NCBI GenBank assembly: GCA_937926105.1
Contig: CALANS010000210.1
Coordinates: forward strand, 196,951-260,950
DNA from: an uncultured Actinomycetes bacterium
GTDB taxonomy: Bacteria; Actinomycetota; Actinomycetes; Mycobacteriales; Nakamurellaceae
DNA length: 64,000 nucleotides
Reading direction: 5' to 3'
A program made the translations under genes and the position numbers. The notes beneath the pieces were generated by a model. That model searched no databases, was not told where the DNA came from, and saw only the letters and a list, made by a program, of their open reading frames with translations. Positions 1-10,556 of this stretch are shown here, one piece after another; position 1 is the stretch's first letter; the number at the start of each line of letters is the position of its first letter.

Positions 1-11
1 AAGGAGTGCTG

Positions 12-1394
12 ATGCCTGCTGACGCTGCGCGACAGGCCTTCCATTGCGAGTACGCATGGCTGGGCGGCGACTCCGCCACGAGCGACGTTCGCATCGACGT
101 GACGGACGGAATCATCACGGCGGTGACGCCGGGGGCGCAGCCGGACCGGATCGTCACCCCCGTGCCCGGCCTTACCCTGCCCGGCCTGGCCAATACACAT
201 TCGCACGTATTCCACCGCGCCATCCGGGGCCATACGCAGTCCGGTGTCGCCGACTTCTGGCGCTGGCGAGACCTGATGTACCGGGTCGCCGGCCGGCTCG
301 ATCCGGACCGGCTGTACCGGCTGGCGCTGGCCACCTACGCCGAGATGGCACTCGCCGGCATCGCCAGCGTCGGGGAGTTCTTCTATCTGCACCACCAGCC
401 GGATGGATCGCGCTACGACGACCCGAACGAGATGGGCCGCGCGGTGATCCGCGCCGCGACCGACGCCGGCCTTCGGATCACGCTGCTGGACACCTGTTAT
501 CTGCAGGCCGGACTGGACGGTGCGCCGCTGACCGGGGCGCAACTCCGGTTCGGTGACGCGAGCGCGGAGGCCTGGGCGCAGCGAGTCGACGCGCTGGCCG
601 ATACCCAGGTGCGCCGGCCCGACCGGCCCGAGGCCGGGTGGCGGGTGGGTGCCGCGATCCACAGCGTGCGCGCCGTACCCCGGCATGCCCTGGCGCCAAT
701 CGCCGACTACGCCCGAAGCCACGGAATGCCGTTGCACGCCCACGTCTCGGAGCAACCCGCCGAGAACCGGGCCTGCCTGGACGCGCACGGGCTCACCCCC
801 GTCGGGCTATTGGCCGCCGAGGGCGTGCTCGGCCCGGCCAGCACCGCGGTGCACGCCACGCACCTGAGGGACGACGACATCGCCACGCTGGGCCGCTCCC
901 GCACGGCGATCTCCATGTGCTGCACGACCGAGCGGGACCTTGCCGACGGAGTCGGCCCGGCGGTACGGCTCGCGGCGGCAGGCGCTCCACTGTGCGTGGG
1001 CAGTGACGGGCACATGGTGATCGACCTGTGGGAGGAGGGCCGCGCGATTGAGCTTGACGAACGGCTGGTCAGCGGCACTCGGGGCCACCTGTCGGTCGGG
1101 GCGATCGCTCGGGCCATCAGCGTGGACGGCGCGGCGGCGATCGGCTGGCCCACCGCCGGGATCGCACCGGGGGCGCCGGCCGACCTGGTGACGGTGAGGC
1201 TGGATTCGGTGCGCACCGCCGGGGCTCGATCGGGGGACGTGCTGGCACACGCCCTGTTCAGCGCCACCGCCTCCGACGTCACCGGTCTGATCGTGGCCGG
1301 CCGCACGGTGGTCCGCGACGGACGGCACCTGGCCGTCACCGATCCGGGCAGCGCGCTGCAGGACGCCATCGCGGACGCCCTCGGCGACGGGTGA
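12..1394 (+). CDS. hutF: Formimidoylglutamate deiminase (HutF-type amidohydrolase)
   Basis: Cytosolic amidohydrolase-superfamily enzyme that would convert N-formimidoyl-L-glutamate to N-formyl-L-glutamate in the five-step histidine degradation route. The 460-residue protein has the metal motif NTHSH (H63, H65), a second HAHVSEQ block near residue 240, VHATHL, and the VGSDGH...DLWEEGRAIELDERL block that resembles the HutF signature around the metal-binding Asp. Length fits the family. I place the start at ATG 12, five bases after an AAGGAG at 1-6. The GTG at 6 overlaps that Shine-Dalgarno and is unlikely. Other hut genes would lie to the left, outside the window. A different aminohydrolase of the ATZ/TRZ group is the main alternative. 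Confidence 0.85.
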   Translation: MPADAARQAFHCEYAWLGGDSATSDVRIDVTDGIITAVTPGAQPDRIVTPVPGLTLPGLANTHSHVFHRAIRGHTQSGVADFWRWRDLMYRVAGRLDPDRLYRLALATYAEMALAGIASVGEFFYLHHQPDGSRYDDPNEMGRAVIRAATDAGLRITLLDTCYLQAGLDGAPLTGAQLRFGDASAEAWAQRVDALADTQVRRPDRPEAGWRVGAAIHSVRAVPRHALAPIADYARSHGMPLHAHVSEQPAENRACLDAHGLTPVGLLAAEGVLGPASTAVHATHLRDDDIATLGRSRTAISMCCTTERDLADGVGPAVRLAAAGAPLCVGSDGHMVIDLWEEGRAIELDERLVSGTRGHLSVGAIARAISVDGAAAIGWPTAGIAPGAPADLVTVRLDSVRTAGARSGDVLAHALFSATASDVTGLIVAGRTVVRDGRHLAVTDPGSALQDAIADALGDG

Positions 1395-1437
1395 CGGCGG
1401 GGCCGGGCGCGCACCCCGGCAGCACCCACCCGGCCCG

Positions 1438-3929
1438 TCACTCCTGCGCCAGCGCCTGCACCGGAGCCGCGCGCACTGCTCGCCGGGCAGGCAACACGGA
1501 CGCGAGTACCCCGGCCGCCACCGCGACCACCAGCACCAGGGCGACCACGCCCCACGGCACCGTCAGCACCAGCGTTCGGCCGATCTCCCGGAAGGTGGCC
1601 GCCGCCCCGGCCCACCCATAGATCAGGCCCAGCACGACCCCCACCGCCGCGCCGATCAGCGCCAGCAGCAGCGCCTCCAACGCCAGGGTGAGCCGCAGTT
1701 GCCCGCGGCGCAGCCCAAGCGCGCGCAGCAGCGCCGATTCCCGGGTGCGCTCGGCCACCGAGAGCCCGATGGTGTTGCCGATCCCCACGATCGCGATCAC
1801 CACTGCCACCGCGAGCAGCCCGGTCGCCACCGTGGTCACGGTGTTCAGCACCGACTGCAATGACGCCCGGTCGCTCGCCGACCCCGTCACATACAGGTTG
1901 GGATCGCCCGCCACCAGGGTGTTCAGCGCCGACGAGACACGTGCCGCGTCGGCCCCGTCCGCCAGCGACGCCCACAGCGCCACGGTCGAGGTGTGGTCGG
2001 TCAGGGCGTGCAGCGCCGCCGCGGTGGTCACCAGTGCATCGCCGGCCACGCCCGCCTCGGTCAGCCGACCGACCGCCACGGTGAAGCGCTGCGTGTGCCC
2101 GTCCACGGTGATCGAGATGACCTCACCCAGCGACACGGCACCGGAGCCGACCCACCAGGCCGGCACCAACACGGTCGGATCGGCGGCCTCCAGCGCATCC
2201 AGCCCGCCGCGAACCACCGTCGCGGCATTCGCGGGCACCCCGACGAGTGTGGCGTGATCGTCCGGGCCCGTTGCTCCGTCGGCCAGGGTGACGGTGGCGG
2301 GCGCGCCCGGCACGTCGATGACACCGGAGATGCCTGGTGTGGCGTGGGCGCCCGACACCACCTCGGCCGGCAGTGCCGACCCGGTGCCGGCGATCGACAC
2401 GTCCACCGGGTACCGATCGGCGGTCGCCTTATCGATGCTTGCGCCGATCGACGCGGCGGCGACCTGGAGCATCACGATGAGGCCCACCCCGACCACCAGC
2501 GCGGCGCTGGTGGCCGCCGCCCGACCGGGATTGCGGACCGCGTTGACCGCCGCCAACCGGCCGGGAACGCCTGCGGCGCGGCCGATCCCGCCGACCAGGC
2601 GGAGCAGCGGCGGCAGGAAGGAACGGGTCAGCAGCAGCACCCCGATCGCGGAGAGCGCGCCGCCCGGCATGGCGATCAACACCGAGCGGCCCAACACGCC
2701 AGCGGCCACCATCAGCCCGCCCACCAGCACCAGGGCCACCCCGACGATCACTCGAACCCGGCCGCCGCGCCGCGCCGCGGTGGGCGCGGACAACTCCGTC
2801 ACCGGACGCAGCGCGGCCAGCGGCGGCACGCGCAGGGCCCGCCGCGCCGGCAGCAGCGCCGCCCCCACGGTCAGCCCGACCCCGATCAGCACCGTCACCA
2901 GCAGCGGCAGCACCGGCACCGACAGCCCGCCGTAGTCGAGGCCCGTCACCGCCGCAGCCAGCGCCCCGACGCCGATCCCCACCGCGGCACCGAGTATCGA
3001 GGAGAAGCCGCCCAGCACCAGGGCCTCGGCGATCACCTCGCGGCGCACCTGGACGCCGGTGGCACCGACGCAGCGCAGCAGCGCGATCTGCCGCCGCCGC
3101 TGGGTGAGCAGGATGGTGAAGGTGTTGGCGATGACGATGCCAGCCACCAGCAGCGCGATCCCGGCGAAGCCGAGCAGCACCGTGGTCAGCGCCGTGGTTT
3201 GCCCGGTCAGCCCGGCGACGTCGACCTGCGCCTGCTCAGCAGTGGTGCGCGCGATCAGCTCGTCCGGCAGCCCCCGAGTGATGGCCGTGCGCAACTGGTC
3301 CGGATCGATGCCGGGGTCGGCCAGCACGCCGATGGTGGGCGCCCAGGTGATGTGCAGCGCCTCGAACGTGGCGGCCGGTGCGAACGCGATCGGCTGACCC
3401 CCGGACAGCGGCGAGGCCGACACGTCGGCGATGCCGGACACCCGCACCGGCAACTCGCCGCCGTCGGCGTCGGTCAGCCTCAGGTGTGCGCCGATGGGCA
3501 GGTTGGCGGCGGTGGCCGCGTCCTGGGCCACCACGACCTGCGCCGCTCCGGTCGGCCAGGATCCGTGCACCAGACCCGCCCAACGCAACTGTTTCTCGGC
3601 CGGGACGGCCGTCAACGACAGGTAGCCATGGGAGCCCTCCGCGGTGTAGCGCACCCCGGTCTGATAGAGCGGAACGGCGGTCGCCACCCCGGGCACCGCG
3701 TTGATCTTGCGGGCCAGCCCGTCGGCCGACAGGTCGGTCTGCGGAGTGACGACCACGTCCGTGCCAGAGTAGGGCGCGCTGATCCGGGCGGCCAGGTTGG
3801 CCTGAAATGTGGAGGTGAAAACGAGGGCGGCGCAGGCGAACCCGACACCGATCACGATGGCGACGACGGTGGCGACGATGCGAGATGGCTTGGAGGAGAT
3901 CTGTGACCAGGCGGCGGTGACGGAGCGCA

Positions 3930-3930
<1 letters not shown>
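1438..3930 (-). CDS. ABC transporter permease with two FtsX domains
   Basis: Membrane subunit of a MacB/LolCE-like ABC system that probably exports or extracts a lipid, peptide or antibiotic rather than importing. The 830 residues show an N-terminal membrane helix (about 18-38) followed by an extracytoplasmic MacB-PCD-like part. A first FtsX domain (about 245-360, with TQRRRQIALLRCVGAT) follows, then a central membrane pair, a second extracellular domain and a second FtsX domain (about 697-820, with AERTRESALLRALGLRRGQ). The start codon shares one base with the stop of the upstream ATPase (TGATG), so the two are translationally coupled. Substrate cannot be read from sequence. Confidence 0.88.
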
Positions 3931-4733
<803 letters not shown>

Positions 4734-5061
4734 GATGGTCCCCTCGTCGTGGTGCGTTGGTGAGTGCCGTCGAGCCTAGGAACCTACGGCGGTGACGGGC
4801 ATCGGCGTGCGGTCGTGGCTTGGCGGCACCGCATGCGACCTCCGATGGAGACTGCCGCGGCGCCTATCCTCCCCAGGTCGTAGCCGGCCGGGCGACGCGT
4901 TTCCCGCCGAAGGTGCCGGAAACTGCCGGCCAGACGGCGGCGTCGGAGCATTTCCGCAGGTCGTGTGGATCTTGGTGCGATCCGGCCGGCGAAAAACAGC
5001 GGCGGGCACTACGGGTCAGATCCCCGCGCAACCCTTTCGCGACGCGTAGCGTCCTCGGATC
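4734..5061. other. Intergenic region between divergent genes
   Basis: 328 bases separate the ABC operon (minus strand) from the deacetylase lipoprotein (plus strand). The stretch is G+C-rich. I see no credible ORF with a ribosome site, no clear -35/-10 pair and no strong hairpin. Promoters for both sides must lie here, but I cannot place them. Confidence 0.5.
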
Positions 5062-6426
5062 GTGCACCCGATGCGATCGACCCGGCTCCGGCTGCGATCA
5101 CGCATGCCGGTGGCGGCGTTGTTGGTGGCGGCGGTGTTGCTGGCCGCCGCGTGCGGCGAGGCCGCGGTTGACCACGGCGTCCAGGGCGGCGGCTTTCAGG
5201 TCGGTGGCAGTCGGGACACAGTGTCGTCCGTCTCCGGCCCCCCCGCCTCCGGCGGCCATCTCGCGTCCGGTCGCGCCGAGTTCCCCACCATGACCTCGAG
5301 AGCCACCAGGACTCCCACCGTGACGGCCACCGGAGTGGCGCGTCCGACGACCGGGCGGCGCCAGGTCACCGTGCCGCCGTTGCCCACCACCGGAGATCCC
5401 TCGTCGTTGTCCGATCCCGCCCCGGAGACCGACGGGCCGGCAACGGATCCGGCCGACACCGGTCGATCCGCCGGTGCGGCGATCTCACCCGCTGCGGGGA
5501 CACCCGGATCGAGTTCCGGTACGGCGACCGGCGGGCCCGGCACCGCAATCTCCGCAACTGGCACCGGAATCGGTAGCACCGCGGCCGCCTCGGCCACGTC
5601 GCACTCGGCGCCGAGCGGCACCACCCCGTCCTCGACCGGCTCGCCCACCGGCTCGGGTACCGCACCTGCAGGGTCGTCGACGGGGACAACCGGCTCGGCG
5701 CACCCTACAACACCGGGCACCACACCGGACCGAGCGCCGGGCACGACACCGGACGGAGCACCGAGCGCTGGGCCGAGCACGCCGCCCGCCCGCCCCCTCG
5801 GCCCGCCGCCGATACCCGCGCCGTACCGACATGTTCTGGGCTGGACCGGATCCGGCAAGGTCGTCTCGCTGACCTTCGATGACGGGCCAGGCCCGTACAC
5901 CGCGCAGATCCTGGACATCCTGGAGGCCAAGAAGGTGCCGGCCACGTTCTGCCAGATCGGCGAGCAGGTCGCCGACTACCCGCAGATCGAAAAGCGCATC
6001 GCCGCCGACGGATTCCTGCTGTGCAATCACAGCTGGGACCACGACGAGGATCTGTCGCAGCGCAGCCCCGGCGTCATCGATCGGGAGATGAGCCGCACCG
6101 GGCAGGCAATCAAGTCCGTCGCCGGCGTTGAGCCGGTGTACTACCGCGCGCCAGGCGGCGACTTCGGGGACCCGGTCAAGCGGGCGGCGGCACGCCAGCA
6201 CCTGCCGCTGATGGCCTGGGCGGTCGACCCCCGCGACTGGGCCAGGCCCGGGGTGGACGCGATCGTCCAGGCGGTGCTGGACCAGGTGACGCCCGGCGCG
6301 ATCATCCTGCTGCACGACGCCGGCGGCGACCGTAGCCAGACGGTGGCGGCGCTGCCGCGCGTCATCGACGGGCTACGCGCCCGCGGCTACACGTTCACCA
6401 CGCCCCCGCGGCATCCGCAAACCTGA
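5062..6426 (+). CDS. Polysaccharide deacetylase lipoprotein (NodB domain, CE4)
   Basis: Predicted surface-anchored carbohydrate esterase family 4 enzyme that removes N-acetyl (or O-acetyl) groups from peptidoglycan or another glycan. A signal peptide ends in the lipobox LAAAC, with the lipidated cysteine at residue 31. Residues about 35-250 are a Thr/Ser/Pro/Gly-rich wall-spanning linker. The NodB domain (about 260-450) has all motifs: TFDDGPG (catalytic Asp and metal Asp), HSWDH (metal histidines), YYRAPGGDFG, DPRDW and LLHDAGG. GTG 5062 lacks a clear ribosome site. ATG 5071, three codons in, is equally possible and leaves the signal peptide intact. Confidence 0.88.
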   Translation: MHPMRSTRLRLRSRMPVAALLVAAVLLAAACGEAAVDHGVQGGGFQVGGSRDTVSSVSGPPASGGHLASGRAEFPTMTSRATRTPTVTATGVARPTTGRRQVTVPPLPTTGDPSSLSDPAPETDGPATDPADTGRSAGAAISPAAGTPGSSSGTATGGPGTAISATGTGIGSTAAASATSHSAPSGTTPSSTGSPTGSGTAPAGSSTGTTGSAHPTTPGTTPDRAPGTTPDGAPSAGPSTPPARPLGPPPIPAPYRHVLGWTGSGKVVSLTFDDGPGPYTAQILDILEAKKVPATFCQIGEQVADYPQIEKRIAADGFLLCNHSWDHDEDLSQRSPGVIDREMSRTGQAIKSVAGVEPVYYRAPGGDFGDPVKRAAARQHLPLMAWAVDPRDWARPGVDAIVQAVLDQVTPGAIILLHDAGGDRSQTVAALPRVIDGLRARGYTFTTPPRHPQT

Positions 6427-6450
6427 GTCGCGCGAAACGGTCGCGGCCGG

Positions 6451-7194
6451 TCACCCCGTGCCGACCAGGCCGTTGGCATGGGCTAATACCACCAACCCCA
6501 CCCGGTCCCGGCATTCCAGCTTGGTCAGCAGGTGCCCGACGTGCGTCTTGACCGTGGCCTCCGCCATGAACAGCGCGGCGGCGATCTCGGCGTTGCTGGC
6601 CCCCTCGGCAACCTGCAGCAACACCTCGCGCTCCCGGGCGGTCAGCGACTCCAGCCGCGGGTCGAGCTCCGCCGGACCGGTCGGCAGCGCGTGCAGCACG
6701 TGGTCCAGCAGCCGCCGGGTGGCGCTGGGCGCGACGACCGCGTCGCCGGCGGCGACCGCCCGGATCGCGGAGAGCAGCTCGTCGGGCCGGGCGTCCTTGA
6801 GCAGGAACCCGGAGGCGCCGGCGCGCAGCGCGGCGTACACGTACTCGTCCAGGTCGAAGGTGGTGAGCACCAATACCTTGGGGGCCGAAGGCGCGCCGGC
6901 CGGGCGTGCCCCGCCGCCTGGCGGGGGTCCGACCAGCCGGCGGGTCGCCTCCACCCCGTCCAGCACCGGCATCCGGATGTCCATCAGGACGACCTCGGCG
7001 TCGACACCGCCTCTGGTCAGTGCGGCCACCGCCTGGGCGCCGTCACCGGCCTCGCCGACCACCGTCATGTCGGACTGGGCGTCGATCAGCATCCGGAATC
7101 CGCCGCGCACCAGCTGCTGGTCGTCCACCAGGAACACCCTGATGCGCCGGGCATCCGGTGATGTCTCGGGGGTGGCGCCCGCCGTGCTCGTCAC
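6451..7194 (-). CDS. LuxR/NarL-family response regulator
   Basis: DNA-binding response regulator of a two-component system, paired with the kinase gene ending four bases upstream. The receiver domain (about 17-140) has the acidic pair D24-D25, the phosphoacceptor D72 in LMDIRMP and the conserved Lys in LLKDARP. A Gly/Pro-rich insertion of about 16 residues (PPPGGGARPAGAPSAP) widens the receiver loop after alpha-3, which is unusual but seen in high-GC actinobacteria. The C-terminal GerE helix-turn-helix carries LTAREREVLLQVAEG and ATVKTHVGHLLTKL. Start is GTG 7194. Target genes are unknown. Confidence 0.93.
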   Translation of the reverse strand: MTSTAGATPETSPDARRIRVFLVDDQQLVRGGFRMLIDAQSDMTVVGEAGDGAQAVAALTRGGVDAEVVLMDIRMPVLDGVEATRRLVGPPPGGGARPAGAPSAPKVLVLTTFDLDEYVYAALRAGASGFLLKDARPDELLSAIRAVAAGDAVVAPSATRRLLDHVLHALPTGPAELDPRLESLTAREREVLLQVAEGASNAEIAAALFMAEATVKTHVGHLLTKLECRDRVGLVVLAHANGLVGTG

Positions 7195-7198
7195 CGCC

Positions 7199-8500
7199 TC
7201 AGCCTGCCCGATGGGGGCTGCGTGGCGTGGCGGCGGGCTCGGCGGAGTACGGCACGGTGGCCGTCACCTCGAAGCCGCCGCCGATCCTGGGGCCGGCGTG
7301 CACGCTGCCGCCCTGCAGCGTCACCCGCTCCCGCATCCCCTCCAGTCCGTGCCCCGGGCTGCCGCCGTCCGGCCAGGGTTCACCGGCGGGCCCGCCGGTG
7401 ATGGGCAGGTCGGCCCCGGGATCCCCGTCGCCGCCGGAGAATCCGGCCGCCGCGCCGCGCCCGTCATCGGTGACGGTGACGACAACCTCCGCCGGCCCGT
7501 AGTGCAGCACCACCTGGCAGGCCGCCGCGGGCCCGGCATGCTTGAGCACGTTCGTCAGCGACTCCTGCACCACCCGGTACACCGTCAAGCCCGGGCCCTC
7601 GGCCATCTCTCGCGGGGTTCCGATGGTCTGGATCGTCACCGGCAGTCCGGCCGAGCTCACCTGGGCCACCAGGCCGTCCAGGTCGGCCGGGCCAGGTGCC
7701 GGGGCGTAGCCGGCCGGGTCGTTGCCGGGCCCGGCGCGCAGCACGCTCACCATCCGGCGCATCTGGGCCAGCGCGTCCCTGCTGGTGGCGGCGATGGTCT
7801 CCAACACCTGCGGGCCGAGTTCCGGTTTGCTGCGGGCGGCCGCCGCGCCGCCGTCGGCCTGCACCACGATCACCGACAGCGAGTGCGCGACGATGTCGTG
7901 CAGTTCGCGGGCGATGCGGGCCCGTTCGGCGGCCGCGCCGATCTCCACCCGGGTGTCCCGTTCGGAGGTCAGCAGCCGGTTGCGCTCGGCCAGCGCGGTG
8001 AGCTGCTCGCTGGCGCGATCCTGGCGCTCACGCTGCCGGATGCCCAGCAGGTACCCGGCAATGACCACGGCGGACCCGGCGAGAAACAGCACCAGCACCT
8101 GGTCCAGTGCCCGGTCGTAGTAATAGCCCGACCATTGCACCGCGGCCAGGCCGGACCCCACGATCCCGGCCCCGAGCGCGCCATACCCCCAACGCCGGTC
8201 CGGGATGTAGGCGGCCGCGGCGTGCACGACGATCGGCACCACGAGATCGCCAGCCGTGGGGGCACGCTGCAGCACCAGCTGGATCAGGCACAACACCGTG
8301 GTGGCCCACAACACCTCAAGCGGATAGGTGCGGCGAGCGAACAGCGGCAGCACCAGCAGCACCGTGAAGACCGACGAGCCGCCGTACCTATCCAGGCCAC
8401 CGACCGACAGCAACCCCAGCGCGAGCAGCAGGGCACCCGCGATCACGGCGTCACCGGCCCACCGGTTCTCCTCGAACCAGCGGTTCAGGGCGCTGAGCAT
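7199..8500 (-). CDS. Sensor histidine kinase (DesK/NarX class, HisKA_3)
   Basis: Membrane histidine kinase that phosphorylates the neighbouring NarL-type regulator. About 150 N-terminal residues form several hydrophobic helices with short loops, so it likely senses a membrane or envelope signal. The dimerisation motif RIARELHDIVAHSLSV holds the phospho-acceptor His near residue 199. An HATPase_c domain follows with YRVVQESLTNVLKHA (N-box) and DDGRGA plus GHGLEGMRERV (G-boxes). I chose ATG 8500 (MLSALNRWFEEN), which starts just before the first helix. An in-frame GTG at 8545 would add 15 unstructured residues. Neither has a convincing ribosome site. Confidence 0.88.
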   Translation of the reverse strand: MLSALNRWFEENRWAGDAVIAGALLLALGLLSVGGLDRYGGSSVFTVLLVLPLFARRTYPLEVLWATTVLCLIQLVLQRAPTAGDLVVPIVVHAAAAYIPDRRWGYGALGAGIVGSGLAAVQWSGYYYDRALDQVLVLFLAGSAVVIAGYLLGIRQRERQDRASEQLTALAERNRLLTSERDTRVEIGAAAERARIARELHDIVAHSLSVIVVQADGGAAAARSKPELGPQVLETIAATSRDALAQMRRMVSVLRAGPGNDPAGYAPAPGPADLDGLVAQVSSAGLPVTIQTIGTPREMAEGPGLTVYRVVQESLTNVLKHAGPAAACQVVLHYGPAEVVVTVTDDGRGAAAGFSGGDGDPGADLPITGGPAGEPWPDGGSPGHGLEGMRERVTLQGGSVHAGPRIGGGFEVTATVPYSAEPAATPRSPHRAG

Positions 8501-8632
8501 GGCACCGAGCGTAGGGGCAGCAGCTCGGTCGTCGGATCCCCCCACGGTCTTGGGTCGGCTGCGACTGAAGTCGCAGGCGAGCCTGGCGCCGTCGCATCGC
8601 GCGGGTTTCGCGCGACGGCGGCCGCTCGGCGA

Positions 8633-9535
8633 TCAGCCGTGCAGGCGCCGGCGGATCAGCGGTTCCAGCAGGGCCGCGAACCTGCTCCCGAGGTAGTCCT
8701 CGCCGGCCTCGCTGGGATGCTCGTCGTCGGAGCTGAGCAGGGTGGCATCGCGACCGGCGAACCAGTCGGTGGCATCCACGAAGGTGGCGCCCGCGCGCGT
8801 GGCTGCGGTGCGCAGGGCGGTGACGATGCCCGTCAGGTCCCTGCCCTGCTGTGCGGGCGTGGCCGGCGGGCCGACGATCACCACGGCGGCCAACGGCGCG
8901 AGGGCCTGGACGAGATCCACGGTCGAATCCACCGCCCGATCCAGTGCCGGCCCGGCGTCGTCGTTGTCCGAACCGAACAGCACCACGATGTCGGTGCGGG
9001 GCGTGACCACCTGCCGGGCGAGATCGGCGAAGGTCACGCCGACGGATCCCGCGGTCGCGTAGCCGATCCCCGGCGCGGAGGCGTTCACCAGGTGCGCGGC
9101 CAGGTGCTGCTGATCCAGGATCTGCTGGGCCGGGGTGGTCCACGGGTAGCCCGGCGTCAGGTGGCCCGAGGTGAGCGAGTCGCCGATGACCACGATCTGC
9201 ACCGTCCGGGTCGAGGCCGGGGACGTGGCGGACACCGTGGTGGTGACGGTGGTAGCCAGGCTCGCCGGGGTGGTGGGCACCGTCGTGGTGACGGTGACGG
9301 GGTTCGCCGGCGAGGTGCGCTGCACGCCCGCCGCCGCCCGGGGGGCCGGTGGCTGGGTCTGGGACCGGGTCTGTGGCTGGGTCTGGGACCGGGCCTGTGC
9401 TTGGGCCTGTGACTGGGCACGCGCCGGCGCGCGGCCCGCGGCGGGCGAGCACCCGGCGAGCAACATCAGGAACGACAGCGTCAGCAGGAGAGCCTGCCGT
9501 CCTGGGCGCGCAACGGCGGAACGGTCCGTGGGCAC
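8633..9535 (-). CDS. SGNH/GDSL-hydrolase lipoprotein
   Basis: Secreted lipid-anchored esterase or acylhydrolase of the SGNH fold; substrate unknown. The signal peptide ends in LLAGC (lipidated C29). A low-complexity Ala/Gln/Ser/Thr/Pro linker of about 75 residues follows. The catalytic domain starts with block I VVIGDSLTSGH (nucleophile Ser), has a block III-like FGSDNDD, and ends with DDEHPSEAG carrying the Asp-x-x-His pair. The GTG start at 9535 gives a proper n-region (RPGRQ). The gene stands alone on the minus strand between the kinase and an alpha/beta hydrolase. Confidence 0.85.
   Translation of the reverse strand: MPTDRSAVARPGRQALLLTLSFLMLLAGCSPAAGRAPARAQSQAQAQARSQTQPQTRSQTQPPAPRAAAGVQRTSPANPVTVTTTVPTTPASLATTVTTTVSATSPASTRTVQIVVIGDSLTSGHLTPGYPWTTPAQQILDQQHLAAHLVNASAPGIGYATAGSVGVTFADLARQVVTPRTDIVVLFGSDNDDAGPALDRAVDSTVDLVQALAPLAAVVIVGPPATPAQQGRDLTGIVTALRTAATRAGATFVDATDWFAGRDATLLSSDDEHPSEAGEDYLGSRFAALLEPLIRRRLHG
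9351..9398. repeat. 24-bp tandem repeat in the SGNH lipoprotein linker
   Basis: Two nearly identical 24-base units lie head to tail (9351-9374 and 9375-9398, one mismatch), with degenerate remnants to about 9418. They encode the Gln/Ser/Thr-rich linker of the lipoprotein, so unit changes stay in frame and would only alter the spacer length. Confidence 0.8.
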
Positions 9536-9617
9536 CGAGTCATGGTGCGGCCCCAGGGTGAGAATCGGGTGAGAGCCCGAGGCTCGAGCCGTCGGGCTAC
9601 TGGGCGCGCGCGGTGGG

Positions 9618-10556
9618 CTACGCGGCGACCCGCCGGAACGAGGCGGCCGCCGAGTTCAGGATCGACGCCCACGCGCCGAAGAGCGCCGAGCAGCCGTCCA
9701 CCACCGAGACTCGCCAGTCGAAGTGACGTTCAGCGATGCTGCGCACGTGGCCGAGCGTGGTGCCGGTCTCGTCGCGGCCGTGCCACAGGTGCACCGGCAC
9801 CCCGGCGCCCACGCCGGTCCAGTCCAGTGGGGGCGGCAGCACCGACGGCACCGTCCAGGACCCGGCCGACTGTGCCAGGTCGGCGGCCAATGCCTGCCGG
9901 AAATCTTCGTCCTGCCAGCGGTCGCCCAGCACCCGAGCGGCATGCGGTTCCATCCGCCGCACGGCCCGCGACCAGGTCCGCTCCGAGGTGAGGTCGGCAC
10001 CGCCGGTGGCCCGTAGCCAGCCGGCAACCGGGCCGGCCGGCGTGGTCGCGGTGGCCCAGGTCGACGGCCGCAGCGGGTGGTGACGGGCCCGGCGGTCCGT
10101 GCTCATGCGCGGCGACACCGCCAGCACGGCGGTGACCATCGTCGGATAGCGGGAGGCGAACACCAGTGCGTCGTCGGCGCCCTGCCCGATGCCGATCACC
10201 GCCACCCGGCCGACGGCGAGGGTCTCCACCAGGTGCCGCAGGTCCTCGCACGGGTCCTCCTGCCCGCCGAGCCCGACCGGGTCGGAGGCGCCCACGCCGG
10301 GCCGGTCGACGGCCAGCAGCCGGACCGCGGCCGGCAGTGCGTCGTCGTGCAGCAGCCACCGGGGGGCCAGCCGGGATGAGCCGTTGTCCGGCAGCAGCAG
10401 GCCCGGGACGCTGCGCGGACTGCCGTACTCGGACCAGGCCAGCGCGCGCCCGTCGGGCAGCCGGATTCCGGAAAACGGTGCCGGATCGGACGGCAGCAGC
10501 GCCGCCTCGTCGTACAGGTACGCCGCGCCGTGATCGGCCCCCGACCGAGCAACCAT
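9618..10556 (-). CDS. Alpha/beta hydrolase-fold protein lacking the nucleophile serine
   Basis: Cytosolic alpha/beta-hydrolase-fold protein of 312 residues. The fold is recognisable: RALAWSEYGSP, GLLLPDNGSSR at the oxyanion position, VDRPGVGASDP, then the nucleophile elbow. The elbow reads G122-I-G124-Q-G126, so the expected Ser of GxSxG is Gly (codon GGG). A His-containing HLWHGRDETG strand and a C-terminal AERHFDWRVSV remain. It may therefore be a non-hydrolytic binder or regulator, or use other chemistry. I place the start at ATG 10556, after GGAGAG seven bases upstream. That ribosome site lies in the arm of an 11-bp inverted repeat. GTG 10580 is less likely. Confidence 0.8.
   Translation of the reverse strand: MVARSGADHGAAYLYDEAALLPSDPAPFSGIRLPDGRALAWSEYGSPRSVPGLLLPDNGSSRLAPRWLLHDDALPAAVRLLAVDRPGVGASDPVGLGGQEDPCEDLRHLVETLAVGRVAVIGIGQGADDALVFASRYPTMVTAVLAVSPRMSTDRRARHHPLRPSTWATATTPAGPVAGWLRATGGADLTSERTWSRAVRRMEPHAARVLGDRWQDEDFRQALAADLAQSAGSWTVPSVLPPPLDWTGVGAGVPVHLWHGRDETGTTLGHVRSIAERHFDWRVSVVDGCSALFGAWASILNSAAASFRRVAA

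Noticed and set aside
1993..3906. 637-codon plus-strand frame opposite the FtsX permease
   Set aside because: It is rich in His, Gln, Arg and Gly with no domain, and lies wholly antisense to a gene with clear FtsX domains; a high-GC shadow.
4862..5061. Possible c-di-AMP (ydaO) riboswitch before the NodB lipoprotein
   Set aside because: The gene type would fit, but I could not match the conserved riboswitch blocks in this stretch.
6458..9412. 984-codon plus-strand frame across three minus-strand genes
   Set aside because: Spans the response regulator, kinase and lipoprotein genes antisense, with low-complexity composition and no ribosome site.
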